Assembly (NCBI GenBank): GCA_946530505.1
Contig: CAMNAD010000114.1
Location: forward strand, 1-5,232
Length of the DNA: 5,232 nucleotides
Reading direction: 5' to 3'
DNA from: an uncultured Bacteroidales bacterium
GTDB lineage: Bacteria; Bacteroidota; Bacteroidia; Bacteroidales; UBA932
A program made the translations under genes and the position numbers. This document shows, piece after piece, positions 1-5,232 of the stretch. The notes under the pieces are model-generated. The model worked only from the letters and a program-made list of their open reading frames with translations. It ran no database searches and was not told the DNA's origin. How positions within the stretch are numbered: the stretch's first letter is position 1; every line of letters starts with the position of its first letter.

Positions 1-2047
1 GAATGTCGAAGGTGACGGTCTTGCTCTCGCCGGGCTGCAGGAATACCTTCTTGAAGCCCTTGAGTTCCTTGGCGGGACGCTCAACGGAACACTCCGGATC
101 GCTGATATAAAGCTGCGCGACCTCCGCTCCGGGGACAGAGCCTGTATTCTTGATGCTGACGCTCAACTTGCGTCCCCTTATGGACGCTTCTCCATATTCG
201 AAAGTGGTATAGCTCAAGCCGTGCCCGAATGCGAACATGGGCTTCACTCCCTTGGTGTCGTACCAGCGGTAACCGACCAGAACGCCTTCGGAGTAGTATT
301 CATCTATTATATCCTCACCTTCGCGCTGTATGCCGGGATACTGCTCCTCCATGAACACGGGGCCGTCTTTCATCTCCACCGGGAAAGTGAAAGGAAGCTT
401 GCCGGAAGGGTTCACGTCGCCGCTGAGCACATCCGCAAGGGCGGGGCCAGCCTCGCTGCCGAGATACCATCCCTGCACGATTGCGGGAACCTTGTCGGCC
501 CAGGGCATGGCGACGGCATTTCCGGAGACATTCACGAACACCACCTTCCTTCCCGTGGCGGCAAGGGCCTCGACAAGCGCATCCTGCCCGTAAGGGAGAC
601 CGTATTCGAGACGGTCGACGCCTTCGCAGTCTTGATGATTGTTCTTGTTAAGACCTCCGAACACAATGATATAGTCGGCATCTGCAGCAGCCGCAACGGC
701 ATCGGCGACCATCTGCTCCGCGCTGCGGTTTTCGGACAGGTCGTATTTTGCAGAAATGCCGTCCTGCGCCCTGGCGGCGCCGCTTGAATACCCGCGTTCG
801 AACACTATCTCGGCATCCGGGAAGCGGGCCTTCAGCCCTTCGAGGGGAGAAATCTCGTATTTAACCTTCAGGGAAGAAGATCCTCCCCCGACAGTAAGCA
901 TCTTCACCGCATTCTCGCCCACCACCAGAATCTTGTGGGCATCCCGCACAGGCAGCACATTGCCGTCATTCTTGAGAAGGACAATACCCTCTCCCGCTAT
1001 CTTGCGGGCTGCAGCAGAATGGTCCGGACAGACGAAACGGCCGTGACCATAGCCTTCGGCCAGATTGGTGCGGAACTGCAGGCGGAGTATGCGGCGCACC
1101 TTGTCGTCGAGTTCCTCAGTGCCGAACTTGCCGGCCTTGATTCTTTCAAGATAGGGTTCGGCAAGGTGATAACGATTATATACATTCGACGGCCCGGTGG
1201 CAAGTCCGTCTGTCCAGGTGCCGTACTCAAGGTCGAGGCCGTTGGTGATAGCCTCGTCGGTATCGTGGGCACCGCCCCAGTCGCTGATCACCACGCCGTC
1301 GAAGCCCCATTCTCCCTTGAGAATGTCCATAAGGATAGTCTTATTGTGGCAGAGATGCTGATCCTTATATAAATTATAAGCACCCATTATGCTCCAGGCT
1401 CCGCCTTCTGTGACAGCAGCCTTGAATGCGGGCAGATATATCTCGTAGAGAGTGCGGTCATCCACGTTTACATTGACGGTATGGCGGTTGATTTCGTCGT
1501 TGTTCAGCGCAAAATGCTTTACGCAGGCGGCAACGCCCTTGCTCTGAACCCCCTGGACGTAGGGTACGACCATGGTGGAGGAAAGATAGGGATCTTCGCC
1601 CATGTATTCGAAGTTGCGTCCTCCGAGGGGATGACGGTAGATGTTCACTCCGGGGCCAAGCAGTACGGTTTTCTTCCTGTAACGGGCCTCCTCGCCTATG
1701 CTTTCGCCGTACAGGCGGGCCAGTTCGGGATTGAACGAAGCGCTGAGGCAGGTGAGGGCGGGATATGCCGTGCAGGAGTCGTTGGTCCAGCGGGCCTGGC
1801 TCCACTTGTCCCAAAGGACTTCGGCGCGGATGCCGTGGGGGCCGTCGGTACACCATATCTCAGGGATTCCCAGGCGTGGTACACCGGGAGAGCTGAACTT
1901 GCTCTGGGCATGAGTCATGGCTATCTTCTCCTCCAAGGTAAGCTGGGAGAGAATATCGTCTATTTGTTTTTCCGTGTCGGGAGCCTTGGGCGCGCCGCAT
2001 GCGGCCGCGAGCCATATCAAGGCAAAAAGAAGATGCTGCTTTTTCAT
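1..2047 (-). CDS. GH3 family beta-glucosidase-type glycoside hydrolase, probable lipoprotein (C-terminus cut off by window edge)
   Basis: Exo-acting glycoside hydrolase of family GH3, expected to cut terminal beta-linked glucose or a similar sugar from oligosaccharides outside the cytoplasm. I translated 682 codons in one frame with no stop or frameshift. Residues 1-17 form a signal peptide ending AAAC, so Cys17 may be lipidated, though Ala at -3 is not the best lipobox and plain type I cleavage is possible. The TIM-barrel domain has DGPHGIR (Asp68), GRNFEY (144-148), KHF (Lys177-His178) and VISDWGG with the catalytic nucleophile Asp256. The alpha/beta sandwich domain has DCEGVDR, where Glu475 is the likely acid/base. 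FGHGLSYTTF (607-616) leads into a fibronectin-III-like domain that runs off the window. Family members of this layout have about 730-800 residues, so perhaps 40-70 are missing, and there seems no room for a PA14 insert. The start is set by the signal peptide. Exact substrate cannot be read from sequence. Confidence 0.95.
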   Translation of the reverse strand, partial: MKKQHLLFALIWLAAACGAPKAPDTEKQIDDILSQLTLEEKIAMTHAQSKFSSPGVPRLGIPEIWCTDGPHGIRAEVLWDKWSQARWTNDSCTAYPALTCLSASFNPELARLYGESIGEEARYRKKTVLLGPGVNIYRHPLGGRNFEYMGEDPYLSSTMVVPYVQGVQSKGVAACVKHFALNNDEINRHTVNVNVDDRTLYEIYLPAFKAAVTEGGAWSIMGAYNLYKDQHLCHNKTILMDILKGEWGFDGVVISDWGGAHDTDEAITNGLDLEYGTWTDGLATGPSNVYNRYHLAEPYLERIKAGKFGTEELDDKVRRILRLQFRTNLAEGYGHGRFVCPDHSAAARKIAGEGIVLLKNDGNVLPVRDAHKILVVGENAVKMLTVGGGSSSLKVKYEISPLEGLKARFPDAEIVFERGYSSGAARAQDGISAKYDLSENRSAEQMVADAVAAAADADYIIVFGGLNKNNHQDCEGVDRLEYGLPYGQDALVEALAATGRKVVFVNVSGNAVAMPWADKVPAIVQGWYLGSEAGPALADVLSGDVNPSGKLPFTFPVEMKDGPVFMEEQYPGIQREGEDIIDEYYSEGVLVGYRWYDTKGVKPMFAFGHGLSYTTFEYGEASIRGRKLSVSIKNTGSVPGAEVAQLYISDPECSVERPAKELKGFKKVFLQPGESKTVTFDI

Positions 2048-2053
2048 ACCTTA

Positions 2054-2061
2054 CAAATATA
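2054..2061 (-). promoter_or_regulatory. Bacteroidota -7 promoter element (TATATTTG) of the GH3 gene
   Basis: On the minus strand this octamer fits the Bacteroidota sigma-70 -7 consensus TAnnTTTG exactly. A TTTG lies 22 bases upstream (2084-2087), close to but slightly beyond the usual 19-21 base spacing for the -33 element, with a T-run between them. Only six bases (TAAGGT) separate the octamer from the GH3 start codon, so a transcript from here would have an extremely short leader. It suggests the GH3 gene can be transcribed apart from the upstream antiporter gene. Confidence 0.6.
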
Positions 2062-2107
2062 ATAAAAAAACAGCATCCGAAAGCAAACGCCGGGTTTTCA
2101 AAATAAT

Positions 2108-3436
2108 CTATTCGTGAACATACCCGTCGTCCTTGATATTCCATATAGGTATGAGCACGGCGGCACTGAGCACCGCTACGCCGGACATAATTATAAAGAG
2201 ATTGTTCCAGAAGCCCTGGCCGAAGGTGTCGGACAGGAAACCTATGCCAAGGCCCGTGAACAGCACGCTCACATAGCAGAAGAGACCGACGAGCCCCGCT
2301 GCCGCGGATGCCGCCTTCTTGGTTGCGTGCTTGCCGGTCACCACGCAATAGAGGGCCTGAGGGCCATATAGGAAGAAACCGGCCAGTGCGAGAAGGGCCA
2401 GCATTATCACCGGACTGGTCCCTTCCGGCAGGAAATGAATCGCAATCAGGCAGAGGGCGGTCAGCAGCATCTCCACCAGGCACATCTGCTGTCCCTTTCC
2501 CTTGAAGAGCTTGTCCGTCAGCCAGCCGGCAAGCAGCATCCCTATGCAGCCGCAGACCTCGAAGATGCCTATTGTCCATCCGGCAAGGGTGGGAGAAAGA
2601 GGATTGTCTCCCTGCTGCAGGAACTTCGGTCCCCAGTCCAGCACTGCGAAACGCACCACATAGAGGAACATATCGGAAATCGCGCAGAGCCACACGACAG
2701 GATTGCGGAAGACCATTTTCTTTACGAACTTGCGATATTCCTCGGGAGTATCGTTGTCGTCCAGTTCAGTCCTGGTATCCGGAAGTTCCGGCAGGCCGAC
2801 CGATTTCGGGGTGTCGCGCAGCGTTAGGAAGATGAATATCACTCCGACACCTGCGATTATAGCCGGTATCCAGAAACACCACTGCCAGCTTGAAGATGCC
2901 ACTATCGCTCCGCAGAGCACGGCCACTATGCCGGCGCCTATCGAGTGGGACATATTCCAAAGGGACATCTTGGTGGCAAGTTCCTTGGGAGGAATCCAAT
3001 GAACCAGCAACCTGTTGCATGGTCCGAACCCGGCTCCCTGGAAAAGATTGTTAAGAATGATGAAAACGGCAGTGACCGTAACAAGAGTGCCGACAAAGTC
3101 GGGCCCTTCCGCACTCCCGCTGATCCATCGGCTTATAGCCGGACTCCAGCCGAAAAGAGCGTTCAGTACGACGCAGGCAGTCAGGGCTATCACCAGATGC
3201 CAGCGGGCATTCGCACGATCCGCCAGGAATCCGTTCGCAAACTTACTGAGCCCGTAAACCAGGCCTCCAAGAGTCAGGATTACGCCGAAACTGGTGTCCT
3301 TTATGCCATACTCCGCTCCGAGGACAGGCATGGCGAAAGAGAAGTTCTTACGCACGAAATAGAACATCGAATAGCCTATCATCGAGCAGATGATAACCTT
3401 CCACTGCCAATAGTTGAAACTCTTTTTGGTCTGCAT
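2108..3436 (-). CDS. MFS organophosphate:phosphate antiporter, GlpT/UhpT family (probably glycerol-3-phosphate or hexose-phosphate uptake)
   Basis: Inner-membrane transporter of the OPA family, which imports a phosphorylated organic compound in exchange for inorganic phosphate. The 442 residues match the usual length. About twelve membrane segments can be read (roughly 12-30, 48-68, 80-97, 117-138, 160-180, 185-206, then 247-270, 285-305, 318-336, 341-362, 378-400, 410-432), split by a charged central loop starting with RDTPKSVGLP (207-216). FYFVRKNF carries Arg29, WNMSHSIG carries His164 and YVVRFAVLDWGP carries Arg262. From memory these correspond to GlpT Arg45, His165 and Arg269, which bind phosphate, so it looks like a working transporter. 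The wording around Arg262 is closer to GlpT than to the sensor UhpC, but substrate is not certain. The loop before the fourth segment (about 98-115) seems some 14 residues longer than in E. coli GlpT. The stop is TAG, and the GH3 gene follows 60 bases downstream on the same strand. Confidence 0.93.
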   Translation of the reverse strand: MQTKKSFNYWQWKVIICSMIGYSMFYFVRKNFSFAMPVLGAEYGIKDTSFGVILTLGGLVYGLSKFANGFLADRANARWHLVIALTACVVLNALFGWSPAISRWISGSAEGPDFVGTLVTVTAVFIILNNLFQGAGFGPCNRLLVHWIPPKELATKMSLWNMSHSIGAGIVAVLCGAIVASSSWQWCFWIPAIIAGVGVIFIFLTLRDTPKSVGLPELPDTRTELDDNDTPEEYRKFVKKMVFRNPVVWLCAISDMFLYVVRFAVLDWGPKFLQQGDNPLSPTLAGWTIGIFEVCGCIGMLLAGWLTDKLFKGKGQQMCLVEMLLTALCLIAIHFLPEGTSPVIMLALLALAGFFLYGPQALYCVVTGKHATKKAASAAAGLVGLFCYVSVLFTGLGIGFLSDTFGQGFWNNLFIIMSGVAVLSAAVLIPIWNIKDDGYVHE

Positions 3437-3453
3437 CGGTCTGTTGTTTATTA

Positions 3454-3461
3454 CAAAAATA
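3454..3461 (-). promoter_or_regulatory. Bacteroidota -7 promoter element (TATTTTTG) of the antiporter gene
   Basis: The minus-strand octamer fits TAnnTTTG exactly and ends 17 bases before the antiporter start codon, implying a leader of roughly a dozen bases. No TTG sits at the usual 19-21 base distance: the nearest TTTG is 12 bases upstream. The -33 element is therefore weak or absent. The leader is A-rich without a Shine-Dalgarno sequence, as is normal in this phylum. Confidence 0.55.
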
Positions 3462-3492
3462 CACTTTAATCGGCAAACGTGCCTTATTCATC

Positions 3493-3518
3493 AAGAAAAA
3501 ACCGCCAAGTTTTTTCTT
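3493..3518. repeat. AT-rich perfect inverted repeat in the divergent promoter region
   Basis: Two 10-base arms (AAGAAAAAAC at 3493-3502 and GTTTTTTCTT at 3509-3518) pair perfectly around the six-base spacer CGCCAA. The right arm runs into the first base of the trmH -7 element, so the dyad fills the -10 to -35 zone of that promoter. It could be an operator or simply a pairing of an A-tract with a T-tract. The pattern is visible, the function is not. Confidence 0.5.
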
Positions 3519-3525
3519 ATCTTTG
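3518..3525 (+). promoter_or_regulatory. Bacteroidota -7 promoter element (TATCTTTG) of the trmH-family gene
   Basis: The octamer matches TAnnTTTG exactly and lies only five bases (CGGAG) before the ATG of the methyltransferase gene. No TTG is seen 19-21 bases upstream, where an inverted repeat sits instead. The GGAG directly abuts the start codon and is too close to act as a Shine-Dalgarno site. If this promoter is used, the mRNA begins at or within a few bases of the AUG. Confidence 0.6.
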
Positions 3526-3530
3526 CGGAG

Positions 3531-4064
3531 ATGAAAGACCGCAAACTGCTTAACTCGGAACTCGGAAGATTAAGCGCGCAGCAATACCGCGAGGCGGAGC
3601 CGTCGGGTGTCGAGGTTATTCTCGACAATATCCGCAGCGCTCACAACGTGGGGAGCATCTTCCGTAGTTCAGACGCTTTCCGCATCGACCGTGTATGGCT
3701 GTGCGGCATTACTCCGGTGCCTCCTACCGCCGAAATCCACAAAACCGCACTTGGTGCGGAAGAAAGTGTAAGATGGGAGAAGATCGAGAACGCCACTGAC
3801 GCAGTAAAGGCGCTTCAGCAGCAGGGTTTCACGGTTTTTGCCGTGGAGCAGACCGAACATTCAGTAAAACTCGGGGAGTTCCGGCGCGAGTCTGGCAAGA
3901 AATATGCATTTGTATTCGGAAACGAGGTCGACGGAGTCAGCCAGGAGGTAGTAAACCTCTGCGACGCATCGCTTGAAATACCGCAGTTCGGCACCAAGCA
4001 CTCCCTCAACGTGAGCGTATGCGCAGGAGTGGTGCTCTGGGCGGCCACAAAAGACAAACTTTAA
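3531..4064 (+). CDS. TrmH/SpoU-family RNA 2'-O-ribose methyltransferase
   Basis: Cytoplasmic SPOUT-fold enzyme that transfers methyl from S-adenosylmethionine to a ribose 2'-OH, most likely in tRNA. The 177 residues contain all three family motifs: motif 1 in DNIRSAHNVGSIFRSSDAF (Asn33, Asn39, Gly41, catalytic-type Arg45), motif 2 in FGNEVDGVS (129-137, with Asn131-Glu132) and motif 3 in IPQFGTKHSLNVSVCAG (150-166, with Ser158, Asn160). There is no extra N-terminal RNA-binding domain, so it is the short form typical of Bacteroidales as I recall it. The chosen start (MKDRKLLNSELGR) matches the N-terminus of those homologues. An in-frame ATG at 3414 would add 39 residues encoded by promoter DNA and would overlap the divergent antiporter gene, so I rejected it. 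Which nucleotide is modified cannot be told. The lipoprotein gene starts 11 bases after the stop. Confidence 0.94.
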   Translation: MKDRKLLNSELGRLSAQQYREAEPSGVEVILDNIRSAHNVGSIFRSSDAFRIDRVWLCGITPVPPTAEIHKTALGAEESVRWEKIENATDAVKALQQQGFTVFAVEQTEHSVKLGEFRRESGKKYAFVFGNEVDGVSQEVVNLCDASLEIPQFGTKHSLNVSVCAGVVLWAATKDKL

Positions 4065-4075
4065 AATTTATCGAT

Positions 4076-4579
4076 ATGAAAACCTTGAAATTATTGATTC
4101 CCGCAATCGCAGTCCTGGCTCTCATCCAGGGATGCACCAAGGAGTACATTACCAAGCAGTACATTACACAGGAATACAATGGCGCCCAGGTTTATGCACG
4201 CGACTACACCGTCAAGTCGTCTGACTGGAAACGAAACGAAGGAGAGAACAATCCCGGCTTCGACAACTATCTCTATGCCGAATTCGACAATCCGGACATC
4301 ACCAAAGACGTAGTGGACAACGGTACCGTCCAGGCTTTCATCTACACCATATATAATGTAGAGGAAAACCTCGGCAGCTGGAATCCCCTCCCCTACCTGT
4401 ATCCTCTGGAAATCAAGACAACGGACAGCGAAGGCAACGAAGACATTGTTATAGCCCCGGAGAATACCCGCTTCGAGTATAACGAAGGCAAGGTGACCTT
4501 CATCATCCAGGACCTTGACGGGTACGACCCCGAAGACATTACCAACAGCATGTCGATCAAGGTCTGCGTAACAATCTAG
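4076..4579 (+). CDS. Small lipoprotein of unknown function
   Basis: A 167-residue protein with a clear lipoprotein signal: MKTLKLL, a hydrophobic core, then LIQGC with Cys20 as the lipid-attached residue. It would be exported and anchored in a membrane, probably the outer one. Directly after the cysteine come three five-residue repeats (TKEYI, TKQYI, TQEYN, residues 21-35), likely a polar spacer. The remainder is acidic and rich in Tyr, Asp and Asn, with alternating polar and hydrophobic stretches such as VQAFIYTIYNV and KVTFIIQDLDGY that suggest a beta-sandwich. The YTVKSSDW stretch (44-51) resembles uncharacterised small Bacteroidales lipoproteins as I recall them; no function is known to me. 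No TAnnTTTG is visible in the 11-base gap after trmH, so it is probably co-transcribed with it. The upstream sequence is AT-rich with no Shine-Dalgarno. The longer reading from 4019 lies inside trmH and lacks the signal at its N-terminus. Confidence 0.87.
   Translation: MKTLKLLIPAIAVLALIQGCTKEYITKQYITQEYNGAQVYARDYTVKSSDWKRNEGENNPGFDNYLYAEFDNPDITKDVVDNGTVQAFIYTIYNVEENLGSWNPLPYLYPLEIKTTDSEGNEDIVIAPENTRFEYNEGKVTFIIQDLDGYDPEDITNSMSIKVCVTI
4136..4180 (+). repeat. Three tandem 15-bp coding repeats after the lipobox
   Basis: Units at 4136-4150, 4151-4165 and 4166-4180 encode TKEYI, TKQYI and TQEYN. The first two differ by a single base (GAG to CAG), while the third has several changes. The repeat begins at the codon after the lipid-attached cysteine. 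In-frame expansion or loss of units would change only spacer length. Confidence 0.8.
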
Positions 4580-4594
4580 GAGTTCCCGCCAACT

Positions 4595-4647
4595 ATTAGC
4601 AGAGCCCCCAAAATGCATTTTTTCTGCATTTTGGGGGCTCTGCTAAT
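4595..4647. terminator. Long perfect hairpin between convergent genes, probable bidirectional terminator
   Basis: Arms 4595-4617 and 4625-4647 are perfectly complementary over 23 bp, with a core of GCAGAGCCCCC pairing with GGGGGCTCTGC, and enclose a seven-base loop TTTTTTC. It lies 15 bases past the lipoprotein stop and 11 bases past the ppdK stop on the other strand, the position expected for a shared terminator. Unlike a textbook intrinsic terminator, no T-run follows the stem on either strand: the only T6 is in the loop on the plus strand. It might therefore work mainly as a 3'-end stabilising structure or belong to a dispersed hairpin repeat family. Confidence 0.75.
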
Positions 4648-4658
4648 TCAAGAATCCT

Positions 4659-5232
4659 CTACTTCTCCTGCTCGATCGCAGCCTGTGCAGCGGCGAGGCG
4701 GGCGATAGGAACGCGGAACGGTGAGCAACTCACGTAGTCGACTCCGATCTTGTTGAAGAAGCGTACGGAATCGGGATCTCCGCCGTGTTCGCCGCAGACG
4801 CCGCACTTGAGGTCGGCGCGCTTGCTGCGTCCGTTCTGGATACCGTATTCGACGAGTTTGCCTACACCCTTCACATCGATGGTCTGGAAAGGATCTGCAT
4901 CCAGGATCTTGTTGCCGAGGTAGTCGCCCATGAAGGTGCCGATATCGTCGCGGCTGAAGCCGAACGTCATCTGGGTGAGGTCGTTCGTGCCGAAGCTGAA
5001 GAAGTCGGCCTGGGTCGCGATCTCGTCGGCGGTGACGGCGGCGCGGGGCAGCTCGATCATCGTGCCGATGGGGATCTCGAGCTCGACGCCCTGCTCGGCA
5101 GCGACTTCGGCGATGACGCCCTCTGCCACCTTGCGAAGCTTCTCGAGCTCGTTGACGGTGGAGACGAGCGGGATCATGACCTCGGGCATCGGGTTGAGCC
5201 CTTCCTTCTTCAGCTGGGCCATGGCCGTGGCG
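4659..5232 (-). CDS. ppdK: Pyruvate, phosphate dikinase, C-terminal 190 residues (N-terminus beyond window)
   Basis: PPDK interconverts pyruvate + ATP + Pi with PEP + AMP + PPi in the cytoplasm, feeding gluconeogenesis or replacing pyruvate kinase in anaerobes. The visible part is the end of the PEP/pyruvate-binding barrel. It shows MPEVMIPLV, the GTMIELPRAA strand, FFSFGTNDLTQMTFGFSRDD and KCGVCGEHGGDP; the cysteine of CGEHGG (codon at 4794-4796) is the catalytic residue that protonates the enolate. The protein ends AAAQAAIEQEK then TAG. Full enzymes have about 900 residues, so roughly 700 lie to the right. The reading frame is open to the window edge (ATAMAQLKKEG), so the ATG at 5222 is internal and not the start. 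PEP synthase and PTS enzyme I share the barrel, but the SFGTNDLTQMTFGFSRDD wording is that of PPDK. Local GC approaches 70% in places, higher than in neighbouring genes, consistent with the codon bias of a strongly expressed gene. Confidence 0.96.
   Translation of the reverse strand, partial: ATAMAQLKKEGLNPMPEVMIPLVSTVNELEKLRKVAEGVIAEVAAEQGVELEIPIGTMIELPRAAVTADEIATQADFFSFGTNDLTQMTFGFSRDDIGTFMGDYLGNKILDADPFQTIDVKGVGKLVEYGIQNGRSKRADLKCGVCGEHGGDPDSVRFFNKIGVDYVSCSPFRVPIARLAAAQAAIEQEK

Noticed and set aside
221..787. Plus-strand open frame of 188 codons opposite the GH3 gene.
   Set aside because: It is antisense to an uninterrupted GH3 reading frame with catalytic motifs and has no recognisable features of its own.
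1..2047. Possible frameshift or pseudogene in the GH3 region, since no single complete open frame is bounded within the window.
   Set aside because: Codon-by-codon translation from 2047 to the left edge is continuous with all motifs in order; the frame simply has no stop before the window ends.
1860..2693. Minus-strand open frame of 277 codons spanning the antiporter end and the GH3 start.
   Set aside because: It is out of frame with both real genes, overlaps each, and reads as low-complexity Arg/Gly-rich sequence typical of a frame shadow.
2945..3469. Plus-strand open frame of 174 codons opposite the antiporter.
   Set aside because: It is antisense to the N-terminal membrane segments of a complete transporter gene and has no coherent domain.
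3414..3530. In-frame upstream extension of the trmH gene giving a 216-residue protein with a hydrophobic N-terminus.
   Set aside because: The extra 39 residues are read from intergenic promoter DNA and from the start of the divergent antiporter gene; family members begin near MKDRKLL, and the -7 element lies inside the extension.
4091..4618. Minus-strand open frame of 175 codons opposite the lipoprotein, running into the hairpin.
   Set aside because: The plus strand encodes a proper lipoprotein signal; the antisense frame has no signal, motif or promoter and would start inside the terminator-like repeat.
5220..5222. ATG at this position as the start of a short 187-residue protein.
   Set aside because: The frame stays open upstream to the window edge with PPDK-like sequence, and the residues match only the C-terminal part of PPDK.
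1..5232. CRISPR arrays, tRNA or rRNA genes, insertion sequence ends, riboswitches.
   Set aside because: No regularly spaced repeats, cloverleaf-like segments, transposase fragments or long structured leaders were found; intergenic space is too short for most of these.

Overview
The window looks like chromosomal DNA from a Bacteroidota bacterium, most likely Bacteroidales. The evidence is three promoter elements of the TAnnTTTG type, the absence of usable Shine-Dalgarno sequences, two Bacteroidota-style lipoproteins, and a GH3 glycosidase and a TrmH-family protein whose wording matches Bacteroidales homologues as I remember them. GC is moderate to fairly high and uneven. Genus cannot be set from this sequence.

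Layout from left to right. Positions 1-2047 (minus) hold a GH3 beta-glucosidase-type enzyme with a signal peptide, missing only its last residues at the left edge. Positions 2108-3436 (minus) hold a complete organophosphate:phosphate antiporter of the GlpT/UhpT family. Positions 3437-3530 are a divergent intergenic region with promoter elements on both strands and an AT-rich dyad. Positions 3531-4064 (plus) hold a TrmH/SpoU-family RNA 2'-O-methyltransferase. It is followed after 11 bases by a small lipoprotein of unknown function (4076-4579, plus). A perfect 23-bp inverted repeat (4595-4647) separates that gene from the convergent ppdK (4659 to beyond 5232, minus), of which only the C-terminal 190 residues are present.

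How the genes fit together: the antiporter and the GH3 enzyme share a strand and are 60 bases apart. Both would serve uptake and use of organic carbon, but the GH3 gene has its own promoter-like element, so an obligate operon is not shown. TrmH and the lipoprotein probably share a transcript because of tight spacing and no visible promoter between them, with no obvious functional link. PPDK is a central-carbon enzyme interconverting PEP and pyruvate and is a separate unit. There is no gene-free stretch longer than about 95 bases.

I see no mobile element, CRISPR, RNA gene or defence-type cassette, and no convincing undescribed system. The most unusual items are promoter elements only 5-6 bases from two start codons, the long hairpin with its T-run in the loop rather than after the stem, and a three-copy 15-bp coding repeat just after the lipid anchor of the unknown lipoprotein.
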